A stretch of DNA of 36,803 bases from Actinobacteria bacterium UBA7398 (GTDB lineage Bacteria > Actinomycetota > Actinomycetes > Nanopelagicales > Nanopelagicaceae): contig DKNC01000028.1 in assembly GCA_002470135.1 (NCBI GenBank), positions 1 through 36,803 of the forward strand, given 5' to 3'. The notes under the pieces were generated by a model. It ran no database searches and had not been told where the DNA came from. It saw only the letters and a program-made list of their open reading frames with translations. Position 1 is the stretch's first letter; each line of letters begins with the position of its first letter. Positions 15,793-24,118 of the stretch are shown one piece after another. The translations under genes were made by a program, and so were the position numbers.

Positions 15793-16254
15793 GTGAGCGT
15801 TACTGCCGAAGATCCAAAACACGATTTAACTTCAACAATAAATCTCTCATCTTTAAAAGCACTTTCGCCACATGTCTCCGCGATTATGGATTCGTTGTCG
15901 GAAGAAGAACGTTCAGTCCTAGCTAAATTACCACCTGGTTCAGCGATGCTATTAGTAGTTTCTGGCCCAGCACGCGGTTCGCGATTCCTTTTAAATATTG
16001 GAAGTACCCGGATAGGTCGTTCCCCAGAGGCCGATATATTTTTAGATGATGTAACGGTTTCTCGATCGCATGCGGTTGTTGAGCACTCTGTAGGTAGCAA
16101 TTATTTAGTAAAAGATGTTGGCAGTTTAAATGGCACATATGTTGATGGCGTCGTTACAAACGAGAAAGTACTATCAAACGGAAGTGAATTGCATATCGGT
16201 AAGTACAAATTAGTTTTCTTCATCAACGATAAAAATCTTTTCGCGAAACTATAG
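15793..16254 (+). CDS. garA: FHA-domain regulator, GarA/OdhI type
   Basis: GarA-type proteins bind and inhibit 2-oxoglutarate dehydrogenase and glutamate-metabolising enzymes, and are switched off by Ser/Thr kinase phosphorylation near the N-terminus. The FHA domain spans ~60-150: SRFLLNIGSTRIGRSPEADI, FLDDVTVSRSHAVVE and VKDVGSLNGTYVDG contain the phosphothreonine-binding Arg, Ser, His and Asn residues. LPPGSAMLLVV before it closely resembles GarA. The N-terminal region reads DLTSTINLSSL where GarA has an ETTS phospho-motif, so phosphorylation may differ. GTG 15793 is preceded by GGAGG at 15783-15787. The position between gcvH and ftsR equals that of M. tuberculosis Rv1827. Confidence 0.88.
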   Translation: MSVTAEDPKHDLTSTINLSSLKALSPHVSAIMDSLSEEERSVLAKLPPGSAMLLVVSGPARGSRFLLNIGSTRIGRSPEADIFLDDVTVSRSHAVVEHSVGSNYLVKDVGSLNGTYVDGVVTNEKVLSNGSELHIGKYKLVFFINDKNLFAKL

Positions 16255-16274
16255 AAAAAATAGGGGAGTAAGAA

Positions 16275-16988
16275 ATGGGCGTACCGGCTAGAGCGTATTT
16301 AAGCATTGGCGAAGTTCTTGGGAAGTTGCGAAGTGATTTTCCTGATGTAACAATTTCTAAAATCAGATTTCTGGAAGCAGAAGGTTTGATTGAACCGCAA
16401 CGAACACCGTCGGGTTATCGTAAATTTACATCCGTCGATTTAGATCGCTTGCGCTATGTTCTATTCGCACAACGAGACCAGTATCTCCCTTTAAAAGTTA
16501 TTAAAGAGAATTTAGATGCAATCGATCGCGGATTACAACCAGCAACAACTTCTGGGGCTCCAGCTGCCCCTCGGCTAGCAACCATCGACGGTGGATTAGC
16601 GCCAAGTGCTTTCGTAGAACAAGGGGATTTAAAGCTTTCGCGAGATGAATTAATTTCATCTAGTGGCGTAACCGAAGCTCAACTAATCGAATTGGAATCT
16701 TATGGATTGGTAGCGATGAAAGGGCGTTTCTATGATGCGGATGCGCTTGTGGTTGCAAAAGTTGTGGCAGAGATGGCTGGGTTTGGGATTGAAAGTCGTC
16801 ACTTACGAGCCTTTAAAACTGCGGCCGACCGAGAAGTTGGTTTAGTAGAACAAGTTATTACTCCGTTATTACGTCAGAAAAATACTGAATCTAAAGCTCG
16901 CGCCGAAGAGGTACAACGTGAATTAGCCTCACTCTCGGTTCGGTTACATGCGGCGTTGGTCCGCGCCGGCTTACATCGCAGTAAATAG
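16275..16988 (+). CDS. ftsR: MerR-type regulator, FtsR-like
   Basis: A 237-residue regulator with an N-terminal MerR winged helix (~8-75): YLSIGEVLGKLRSDFPDVTI, SKIRFLEAEGLIEPQRTPSGYRKF. The long C-terminal part (~100-237) is helical and lacks metal-binding cysteines. It corresponds by position and sequence pattern to Rv1828, whose C. glutamicum counterpart FtsR activates ftsZ. Its actual targets here are unknown. A strong ribosome site (GGGGAG) precedes ATG 16275. The order FHA-ftsR-DUF151-merR-gcvP is conserved. Confidence 0.82.
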   Translation: MGVPARAYLSIGEVLGKLRSDFPDVTISKIRFLEAEGLIEPQRTPSGYRKFTSVDLDRLRYVLFAQRDQYLPLKVIKENLDAIDRGLQPATTSGAPAAPRLATIDGGLAPSAFVEQGDLKLSRDELISSSGVTEAQLIELESYGLVAMKGRFYDADALVVAKVVAEMAGFGIESRHLRAFKTAADREVGLVEQVITPLLRQKNTESKARAEEVQRELASLSVRLHAALVRAGLHRSK

Positions 16989-17010
16989 CGTTATCTACTA
17001 AAAACCCACA

Positions 17011-17481
17011 ATGGATTTTCACGCAATCGATGTAATTGGTGTCCGAGTTGAGATGCCTTCCAATCAACCGATAGTGCTCTTAAAGGAGATCGGCGGCGTT
17101 AGGTATTTGCCAATTTGGGTAGGCGCCGTCGAAGCGACTGCAATTGCTTTCGCACAACAAGGTGTTGAGCCACCCCGCCCGCTTACTCATGATCTGATTA
17201 AGGATTTACTCACCGCAATTGGCACCGATATCGATTCAATCCATCTCACCGATATCAAAGATGGAATTTTCTACGCTGCAATAAATTTGGCAGGGGGAGT
17301 GAAAGTTTCGGCCCGACCAAGTGATGCGATTGCGATTGCGCTCCGTACCGGAGCTCCGATTCTGGCGAGTGAAGAGTTATTAAACGAGGCCGGAATTGAA
17401 ATCCCGGACCAAGCCGAAGATGAAGTTGAAAAATTCAAAGAATTTTTAGACCAGATAAACCCAGAGGACTTTTTAGGCTAA
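17011..17481 (+). CDS. DUF151 bifunctional nuclease family protein
   Basis: 156 residues matching the DUF151 (BFN) family: MDFHAIDVIGVRVEMPSNQP, LPIWVGAVEATAIAFAQQGV, RPLTHDLIKDLLTAIG and VSARPSDAIAIALRTGAPI are the conserved blocks. Some members show DNase/RNase activity in vitro, but the role in bacteria is poorly defined. It ends in an acidic tail (DQAEDEVEKFKEFLDQINPE). It lies between two MerR genes as in M. tuberculosis Rv1829. No clear Shine-Dalgarno is seen before ATG 17011. Confidence 0.9.
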   Translation: MDFHAIDVIGVRVEMPSNQPIVLLKEIGGVRYLPIWVGAVEATAIAFAQQGVEPPRPLTHDLIKDLLTAIGTDIDSIHLTDIKDGIFYAAINLAGGVKVSARPSDAIAIALRTGAPILASEELLNEAGIEIPDQAEDEVEKFKEFLDQINPEDFLG

Positions 17482-17503
17482 ACCTCTACTTGAGGGTTGG
17501 ACC

Positions 17504-17556
17504 GTGTCGGTGATTGATTCCAGGATAGTAAGGCTCTACCTTTTCCTAGTAGGTAG
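17504..17556 (+). promoter_or_regulatory. Control region upstream of the second merR gene
   Basis: Two signals lie in the 100-nt gap before the merR gene. GTGTCGGTG (17504-17512), then 8 nt, then CAGGAT (17521-17526) is one base per half short of the PafBC-linked damage motif TTGTCRGTG-N8-TANNNT. CTACC (17536-17540) and GGTAG (17552-17556) form an inverted repeat with an inner CCTA-G-TAGG palindrome, as expected for a MerR-family operator. Both assignments are inference. Confidence 0.3.
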
Positions 17557-17589
17557 GAATCCTTCCCCCGCCTATAGATGAGGCGTCAT

Positions 17590-18093
17590 ATGTCTGACCA
17601 TAAAAATATTGGTTACCGTGGCGCTACCGCCTGTACCGCCGCTGGCATCTCATATCGCCAATTAGATTATTGGGCACGTACTGGGCTGGTCGAACCGACT
17701 GTTAGAAGCGCCGCGGGATCTGGAACCCAACGCCTATATGGTTTTCAGGATATTTTGGTATTGAAAATTGTGAAACGGTTATTAGATACCGGGGTATCGC
17801 TCCAAAATATCCGTACTGCGGTGAACCATCTACGGGCGCGCGGAATTGAAGATCTAGCTCGGATTACTCTTATGAGCGATGGCGCATCGATCTATGAATG
17901 CGCAAGTTCCGATGAAATTATTGACCTCTTACAAGGCGGGCAAGGTGTTTTTGGAATTGCGATTGGCAAAGTTTGGAGCGAGGTCGAAGGTTCGCTCTCG
18001 GTGCTACAAGGAGAGAATCTCGATAGTGGGTTGATTGTTGCGGGGAGTGAAAGTGATGAACTCGCAGCCCGTAGGAAAAGCCGTGGCGCTTAA
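17590..18093 (+). CDS. MerR-type regulator next to gcvP
   Basis: About 167 residues. The MerR winged helix covers ~8-75: YRGATACTAAGISYRQLDYW, ARTGLVEPTVRSAAGSGTQR, LYGFQDILVLKIVKRLLDTG. The C-terminal half (LMSDGASIYECASSDEIIDL, LLQGGQGVFGIAIGKVW) is the effector/dimer part and has no metal cysteines. It is the positional counterpart of Rv1830. I chose ATG 17590 because GAGG at 17580-17583 sits 6 nt upstream; ATG 17578 would add four residues. The product may act on its own promoter and perhaps on gcvP; that is inference. Confidence 0.85.
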   Translation: MSDHKNIGYRGATACTAAGISYRQLDYWARTGLVEPTVRSAAGSGTQRLYGFQDILVLKIVKRLLDTGVSLQNIRTAVNHLRARGIEDLARITLMSDGASIYECASSDEIIDLLQGGQGVFGIAIGKVWSEVEGSLSVLQGENLDSGLIVAGSESDELAARRKSRGA

Positions 18094-18165
18094 TTTCCGA
18101 TAGTTTTCCTTCCTTACCTCTTATCTTTATTTAGATAGGACAAATCGGAAGGCGCAGGGCAGAGT

Positions 18166-21024
18166 GTGAGCAGCGTTCGCAGTGAATTTAAAGATCGCCA
18201 TATCGGTCCTTCTAGCGCGCAAGTAAAAACGATGTTGATGGAGTTAGGTTTTTCAAACCTTGCTGACTTTATTGCAAAAGTTTTACCCGAAAGCATCGCC
18301 ATGAAGAGCGCGCTAAGTGATCTTCTGCCAAATGCGATAAGCGAAGTTGAAGCGATTGCTGAACTTAAGAATTTTGCAGATAAGAACAAAATCGCAACCT
18401 CCTTGATAGGTACTGGGTATTACGGAACGATCACGCCACCAGTGGTTTTGCGGAACGTACTAGAAAATCCAGCTTGGTACACCGCGTACACGCCTTATCA
18501 ACCTGAGATTAGTCAGGGACGATTAGAAGCGCTTTTTGCTTTCCAAACCATGGTTTCGGATTTAACTGGCTTACCAATTTCGAATGCATCAATGCTAGAT
18601 GAGGGCACAGCGGCGGCTGAAGCTATGACCTTAGCGAATCGGGTTTGGAAAGGAGCCGCAGATGCAATTTTTCTGATTGATAAAAATTTACATCCGCAAA
18701 CAATTGCCGTGATCATCACGCGTGCAAAACCGTTGAAAATTAATACTGAGATCTTGGATCTGAGTACGGTCAAAAATTTGCCCGAAAATGTATTTGGCGC
18801 GATCATGCAATACCCAAATACATATGGTGAGATCTCGTCGCCTTCTGAAATAATTAATTGGGTTCATCAACGCAACGGTATTGCAATAACCGCTGTTGAT
18901 TTGCTGGCGCTAACTTTAATTAAATCACCCGGGGAGTGGGGCGCTGATGTTGCGATTGGTACTGCGCAACGTTTTGGTGTACCAATGGGATTTGGTGGAC
19001 CACATGCTGGCTTCATGGCGGTTCGTACGGGGCTAGAGCGCGCTATGCCCGGTCGATTAATCGGAGAGAGTATTGATGCGCATGGGAATCCAGCGCTTCG
19101 ACTTGCGTTACAAACTAGAGAACAACATATCCGCCGGGATAAAGCAACTAGCAATATCTGTACTGCGCAGGTTTTATTAGCAGTGATGTCAGCGTTTTAC
19201 GCTGCGTGGCATGGTCCCGAAGGTTTGCGCGCGATTGCAAAACGAGTTAATTCATATGCCTTAACTTTTGCGTTGAAGTTGCGTGCACATGGGATCGTAG
19301 TTTTAACAAATGAAGTTTTTGATACCGTCACTTTTGAAATTGAAAATTTAGAAAGTTTGCGTGAAAAAGCGAGCACGGCTGGTTATAATCTTCGCTATCT
19401 TGATAATCTAGTCGGAGTCAGTTTTGATGAAACAACTACCGATAGCGTTTTAATTGACTTATTTGCATTTCTTGGAATTAAATGGGATTTGAAGCTAAGT
19501 GAGAACGCAGTATCGAAAGAGCTTTCTCGTCAAACAAAGTATCTGCAACATCCAATTTTTAATACCTATCATTCGGAAACAGCGATGTTGCGCTATTTGC
19601 GGATGCTGTCAGATCGAGATTTAGCGCTAGATCGAACCATGATTCCGCTTGGTTCTTGTACTATGAAATTAAATGGCACCACCGAAATGGAATCAGTTAC
19701 TTGGCCGGAATTTTCATCGTTGCATCCATTTGCCCCAGTTTCGCAGAGCGCTGGCACCCGTGAATTAATTGCGCAACTTTCGGCTTGGCTGATCACAATT
19801 ACCGGATACGACGCGGTTTCATTGCAACCCAATGCTGGATCGCAGGGCGAATTTGCCGGATTGCTTGCAATTCGGAATTACTTGGATAGCAAGGGGGAGA
19901 GCGGGCGTGATATCTGTTTAATCCCATCTAGCGCACATGGTACTAACGCAGCTAGCGCCGTGATGGCGGGCATGCGCGTTGTAGTAATTGAATGCGATGA
20001 AGCTGGCAATGTCAGCGTTGCGGATTTGCAAGAAAAAATTGCCGAATATCGCGGTCAATTGGCAGCTTTGATGGTCACATATCCATCTACACATGGCGTA
20101 TTTGAAGAAGCTATTGGCGAAATTTGCGAAATGATTCATAACGCCGGCGGTCAAGTTTATGTAGATGGTGCAAATTTAAATGCGCTAGTTGGATTAGCCC
20201 AACCTGGAAAATTCGGTGCTGACGTTTCGCATTTGAATTTACATAAAACATTTTGCATTCCACATGGCGGCGGGGGACCAGGCGTTGGTCCGGTTATCGC
20301 CCGATCGCATCTAGCGCCATTTTTACCAAATCATCCTTTAGATGTAACGGCAGGTCCTGTAACTGGTCCAGGTCCAATATCGGCAGCGCCATTCGGCTCG
20401 GCTGGTATTTTGCCAATCTCATGGGCATATATTCGGATGATGGGCGGTCTTGGTTTAACTACCGCAACTGAAGTTGCAATTCTTTCGGCAAATTACATCG
20501 CCTTGAAATTGCGGGATTCTTATCCCATTCTTTACACGGGCAAGAATAACTTGATCGCACATGAATGCATTATTGATTTGCGAGAAATAACTAAAGTAAC
20601 CGGAGTTAGCGTTGATGACATTGCCAAGCGGCTAATGGATTATGGATTCCATGCACCGACTATGAGTTTCCCGGTGCCCGGCACGCTAATGATTGAACCA
20701 ACCGAGAGTGAAGATATTAGAGAATTAGATCGTTTCGTCGCAGCGATGTTAGCAATTCGGTTAGAGATCGCCGATATTGCTAGCGGCAAAATTAAGATCG
20801 AGGAGTCGGCGCTCCGACATGCACCGCATACGATGAGCGATTTGTTGCAAAGTGATTGGAACCGGCCATATTCGCGCGAAGTTGCAGCTTTCCCAATGGG
20901 TGTTGAAGTTGGTTTAACTCGCGCTGGTAAATATTGGCCGACAACCGGCCGGATCGATGGCGCGTATGGGGATAGGAATCTGGTTTGTTCCTGCGAGCCA
21001 ATTTCGGCTCTCGCAATCAACTGA
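18166..21024 (+). CDS. gcvP: Glycine dehydrogenase (decarboxylating), P protein
   Basis: PLP enzyme that decarboxylates glycine and passes the aminomethyl group to GcvH. This is the long single-chain form (952 residues) with fused N- and C-terminal halves. The PLP lysine is Lys694 in HLNLHKTFCIPHGGGGPG; RHIGPSSAQVKTMLMELG near the start, and GSCTMKLNGTTEM and SAHGTNAASAVMAGM in the second half, are family signatures. Start GTG 18166 follows GGAAGG at some distance. An imperfect inverted repeat TATCT-N6-AGATA at 18122-18137 precedes it. It is the last + strand gene before the dif site. Confidence 0.97.
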   Translation: MSSVRSEFKDRHIGPSSAQVKTMLMELGFSNLADFIAKVLPESIAMKSALSDLLPNAISEVEAIAELKNFADKNKIATSLIGTGYYGTITPPVVLRNVLENPAWYTAYTPYQPEISQGRLEALFAFQTMVSDLTGLPISNASMLDEGTAAAEAMTLANRVWKGAADAIFLIDKNLHPQTIAVIITRAKPLKINTEILDLSTVKNLPENVFGAIMQYPNTYGEISSPSEIINWVHQRNGIAITAVDLLALTLIKSPGEWGADVAIGTAQRFGVPMGFGGPHAGFMAVRTGLERAMPGRLIGESIDAHGNPALRLALQTREQHIRRDKATSNICTAQVLLAVMSAFYAAWHGPEGLRAIAKRVNSYALTFALKLRAHGIVVLTNEVFDTVTFEIENLESLREKASTAGYNLRYLDNLVGVSFDETTTDSVLIDLFAFLGIKWDLKLSENAVSKELSRQTKYLQHPIFNTYHSETAMLRYLRMLSDRDLALDRTMIPLGSCTMKLNGTTEMESVTWPEFSSLHPFAPVSQSAGTRELIAQLSAWLITITGYDAVSLQPNAGSQGEFAGLLAIRNYLDSKGESGRDICLIPSSAHGTNAASAVMAGMRVVVIECDEAGNVSVADLQEKIAEYRGQLAALMVTYPSTHGVFEEAIGEICEMIHNAGGQVYVDGANLNALVGLAQPGKFGADVSHLNLHKTFCIPHGGGGPGVGPVIARSHLAPFLPNHPLDVTAGPVTGPGPISAAPFGSAGILPISWAYIRMMGGLGLTTATEVAILSANYIALKLRDSYPILYTGKNNLIAHECIIDLREITKVTGVSVDDIAKRLMDYGFHAPTMSFPVPGTLMIEPTESEDIRELDRFVAAMLAIRLEIADIASGKIKIEESALRHAPHTMSDLLQSDWNRPYSREVAAFPMGVEVGLTRAGKYWPTTGRIDGAYGDRNLVCSCEPISALAIN

Positions 21025-21038
21025 TTTACGCTCGTCTT

Positions 21039-21066
21039 ACTTTACATAATGTAACTTATCGGCGAT
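21039..21066 (-). other. dif: dif site for XerCD chromosome dimer resolution
   Basis: Read on the minus strand the 28 bp are: XerC arm ATCGCCGATAA (21066-21056), centre GTTACA (21055-21050), XerD arm TTATGTAAAGT (21049-21039). The actinobacterial dif consensus I recall has XerC arm TTSRCCGATAA, centre TVNACA and XerD arm TTATGTCAAGT; about 24 of 28 positions agree. The E. coli XerD arm TTATGTTAAAT differs at two positions. The site sits where the + strand genes (left) and minus strand genes (right) converge, where dif should be. The XerC arm forms the last codons and stop of ppm. Confidence 0.87.
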
Positions 21067-21793
21067 ATTTATAGCTTCCAAATCCCCACTTAGTGACATT
21101 CCAGAGCGCTTCTACAACGATTTTCTTGCTCATTTTAGAAACTCCACCTGCCCGTTCAATGAAAGTTATCGGGATCTGTGCGATAGAAAACCCATTGATG
21201 GAACTGCGTAACGCAACTTCAATTTGAAAACAATAACCTTGCGAGTTAATACTTTCTAAATCTATTTTCTCTAAAACTTCGCGATGAAATGCGCGATAAC
21301 CGCTAGTGATATCTTTTAATTCCAATTTCAAAACTATTCGGGCATAACCGGTACCGACTTTTGAGATTAACTGGCGCGAAACTGGCCAATTTACTACCGA
21401 TCCACCAGGCATCCAACGGGTTCCAATTGCTAAATCATGGCCAGCCAGCGCATCTAAAAGATTTACTAATTCCTCGGGCTGATGGCTCAAATCCGCATCA
21501 ATTTCACAGAGATAATCAAAATCTTTAGCTAAGCCCCAAGCAAAGCCAGCAATATATGCTGGTCCAAGACCACCTTTTCCAGGACGATCCAATACATAAA
21601 TCCAGTTTAGATTTCTTTCTTTTACTGCTTTAGATGTGCCATCTGGCGAATTGTCATCTACTACTAGCAATGATAAATCGTAACGATTTGCTAACGCTTC
21701 GCGTATGGTGCCAATTCTAGTTATCAAACTATGGATGGATTCAATTTCATTATATGTTGGAGAAACTATCAAAACTTTTGTTAACTTATTCAT
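21056..21793 (-). CDS. ppm1: Polyprenol monophosphomannose synthase (GT2)
   Basis: Transfers mannose from GDP-mannose to polyprenyl phosphate, supplying lipid-linked mannose for lipoglycans or protein O-mannosylation. It is a GT2 enzyme of dolichol-phosphate-mannose synthase type: SPTYNEIESI, VVDDNSPDGT (~45-54), CEIDADLSHQPEEL with metal-binding Asp99-x-Asp101, and GTRWMPGGSVVNWPVSRQL. 245 residues with no C-terminal membrane segments, so it is a soluble-type enzyme likely anchored through partner Lnt. In M. tuberculosis the two are fused as Ppm1; here ppm overlaps lnt by 8 nt. Its last codons (TAT CGC CGA TAA) form the XerC arm of dif. Confidence 0.9.
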   Translation of the reverse strand: MNKLTKVLIVSPTYNEIESIHSLITRIGTIREALANRYDLSLLVVDDNSPDGTSKAVKERNLNWIYVLDRPGKGGLGPAYIAGFAWGLAKDFDYLCEIDADLSHQPEELVNLLDALAGHDLAIGTRWMPGGSVVNWPVSRQLISKVGTGYARIVLKLELKDITSGYRAFHREVLEKIDLESINSQGYCFQIEVALRSSINGFSIAQIPITFIERAGGVSKMSKKIVVEALWNVTKWGFGSYKYRR

Positions 21794-23225
21794 TTTTTCT
21801 CCGTATAAAAGTTATTGCAAATATCACGATCACTGCAAATTCTGGGGCGCTACGATGTTTGCTAATTGGGGTCCGGAAATTATGTAAAGTAATTTCTTTG
21901 GAGAGTGCGATAGATTTGAATTGGTCTGCTTGCAACGTTGCTCCCCCTTTACTATTAATAAAACCGGTATAGCCAGTAGTGGATACCACAGCAGCCACCT
22001 TACGCATTTCGTATGCTCTCACACGAGCGATTAGAAATTGCTGTGCCGCTTCTGGACTTTTTCCGAAAGTCGCATTATTAGTCATGGAAACTAAGAAATT
22101 ACTCTCAGACGCACTTTCGGTAAAGACTTTATCGTCTAATAACTCGAAACAAATTAACGGTATAAATTCCCCAGTTTTCACTTTAAAAAGTTGGCGTACT
22201 TTGCCAGGTTGGAAATCGACGACATTTCTCGCTAATGGTGAAATTTTTTCAGCGAGAGTTCTTAACGGAATATATTCACCAAACGGTGCTAAATCACGTT
22301 TCACATATTTCACGGTTTCACCACTACTCCGGTAATGAATTGCGGCATTTTCAGGTCCATTTTTACCATCTAAAACTCCCCCTATCAAAAGATCAACGCC
22401 GCCTTTTTCCTTGAGATTGGCAATCTTATCCGCAATGGCTTTGGTTCGGATCGGATCTAAATCGCTGGCATTTTCTGGCCAAATTATTAAATCTGCTGGT
22501 CTTGTTGCGAAATCTTTACTTTCCAAATATTTTGAAGTGGTTTCAAAATGTTTATTGAAAACCGCCATCGGAACGCTATTGAAGTTTAGGTTAGCTTGTG
22601 GCACTCCCCCTTGAATCAAAGTTACTCGGAGCGTGTTGGTTTTAGCATCTTGCGAAATCTGATTATCAATTATTTTTTCGTAGCTATATCCAAGTGCTAC
22701 TGTCACCACTAGAGTAATAAAGGTTTGTCTCCGGAATTTTTTATCAGCAAAATGTAAAGTAAAAATCAGAGTCAAGAAAGATAAACCGGTTACGCCTATT
22801 ATTGGTAGGTAAAAACTAAGCGGTGATTGAATCTGAGAAAAGCCAACTCGGCCCCAACCAAATCCCCCAAACGGAAATTTTTCCCGGGCTAACTCGACTA
22901 GCGCCCAGAGCGAGGCAAACTTTACATAATCTGCAGAGCGTTTTTGCCAATTCACGGTGGCAAAGAGCAAAAAGAAGAGCGATTCTCCGAGCGCCAAGAT
23001 TAGCCAAGGCAGCGCACCAACAAAGATGGAACTCCAATGCAATAGCGGCGCGAAAAAGAAAAAGGCATAAATTAATGAAGTTTGTAACCGCCGCTTTAGC
23101 TGCGAATTAACGAGTTGACTGTAAAAAATTGCTAGTGATATTGGAGCTAAGAACCAGAGATTAATAGGTGGAAAGCTTGCCGAAAGTAGTACTCCGGCAA
23201 GTAAGGTTTTAATTATTTTTACCAA
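21786..23225 (-). CDS. lnt: Apolipoprotein N-acyltransferase
   Basis: Adds the third acyl chain to the N-terminal Cys of lipoproteins at the outer face of the membrane. Six or more N-terminal membrane segments (~5-185) are followed by a nitrilase-like domain with catalytic Glu251 (IIWPENAS), Lys309 (YVKRDLAPFGEYIPLR) and Cys359 (PLICFELLDD), then a final membrane segment. 479 residues. Start TTG 23225 overlaps the exonuclease gene by 7 nt; no better start with family similarity is upstream. A substrate, the FKBP lipoprotein, is encoded in this window. Homologous to domain 1 of mycobacterial Ppm1. Confidence 0.93.
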   Translation of the reverse strand: MVKIIKTLLAGVLLSASFPPINLWFLAPISLAIFYSQLVNSQLKRRLQTSLIYAFFFFAPLLHWSSIFVGALPWLILALGESLFFLLFATVNWQKRSADYVKFASLWALVELAREKFPFGGFGWGRVGFSQIQSPLSFYLPIIGVTGLSFLTLIFTLHFADKKFRRQTFITLVVTVALGYSYEKIIDNQISQDAKTNTLRVTLIQGGVPQANLNFNSVPMAVFNKHFETTSKYLESKDFATRPADLIIWPENASDLDPIRTKAIADKIANLKEKGGVDLLIGGVLDGKNGPENAAIHYRSSGETVKYVKRDLAPFGEYIPLRTLAEKISPLARNVVDFQPGKVRQLFKVKTGEFIPLICFELLDDKVFTESASESNFLVSMTNNATFGKSPEAAQQFLIARVRAYEMRKVAAVVSTTGYTGFINSKGGATLQADQFKSIALSKEITLHNFRTPISKHRSAPEFAVIVIFAITFIRRKNE

Positions 23226-24118
23226 CCGAGCGCCGCCATCATTCGATCGATACTTGAACCTAAGCCATAACGAATTCGAAAATCTTCAATCGCCTCTAAA
23301 TTCTTAGGACGAGAAGGCATTTTGTGCGATAACTCTGGAATCGGAGCATCGAGCGCACAATTAACTAATTTAGGTGCGATCTTAATGTAATCAGCCCCTT
23401 CGATTAGTTTCCGCTGCAATAACGGCTTTAAACGATGATCACCTGCATGCGCCGCTGCTAGCGCTTCTGAGAGCGATTGAAAATTATTAGCAATTATCGC
23501 CGCACCTTTCTCGCCGATGCCACGGACTCCAGGTAGCCCATCAGAGGCATCACCTCGAATCATTGCAAAGAGCGCATATCGGTCACCTGGGATTTGATAT
23601 TTATTTTCAATCCAAGCGCGATCAACTAAATCATGAGCCGAAATACCTTTAGCAAGATAAACAATTTTTATATCTTTAGCGCTATCAACTAATTGAAATA
23701 GATCGCGATCACCAGTAACAATTCTGGTGGGCCCAATTTCATTGGCCGCAATAGTTGCAATTACATCATCGGCTTCGTAGTTGTCGGCTCCAATAACTGC
23801 AATTCCAAATAAATCCAACAAGTCCAAGAGGATTGGAATTTGCGGCGTTAACAAATCTGGCTCCTCTTCTTCGCCAGCCTCGGTTAAGCGGTTTGCTTTA
23901 TATTCTGGGAATAAATCAACTCGCCAAGTTGGCCGCCAATCACCATCTAAGCAAGCAATCAAGCGGTTAGGTTGATATTTTTGGATTAACCTCGCCGACA
24001 TATCTAAGAATCCTTTAATTGCGTTCACGGGAGCGCCATCTGGCGCTAATAGTGTGTCGGGCATTCCATAATAAGCGCGATACCAGAGCGAGGCGCTATC
24101 AATCAACATTAAGGTCAT
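23219..24118 (-). CDS. 5'-3' exonuclease (flap/Pol I N-terminal type)
   Basis: A 299-residue stand-alone flap nuclease homologous to the N-terminal domain of DNA polymerase I. Metal-binding acidic motifs are present: LIDSASLWYRAYYG, LIACLDGDWRPTWR, YEADDVIATIA, VTGDRDLFQLVD and the helix-hairpin-helix GDASDGLPGVRGIGEKGAA. Such proteins remove RNA primers or 5' flaps. The pairing with helY equals M. tuberculosis Rv2090/Rv2092c. ATG 24118 overlaps the helY stop (ATGA). Confidence 0.92.
   Translation of the reverse strand: MTLMLIDSASLWYRAYYGMPDTLLAPDGAPVNAIKGFLDMSARLIQKYQPNRLIACLDGDWRPTWRVDLFPEYKANRLTEAGEEEEPDLLTPQIPILLDLLDLFGIAVIGADNYEADDVIATIAANEIGPTRIVTGDRDLFQLVDSAKDIKIVYLAKGISAHDLVDRAWIENKYQIPGDRYALFAMIRGDASDGLPGVRGIGEKGAAIIANNFQSLSEALAAAHAGDHRLKPLLQRKLIEGADYIKIAPKLVNCALDAPIPELSHKMPSRPKNLEAIEDFRIRYGLGSSIDRMMAALGW

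Noticed and set aside
21042..21054. Palindrome TTACAT-A-ATGTAA as a bidirectional terminator
   Set aside because: Short, AT-rich and without T-runs; it is fully explained as the core of the dif site.
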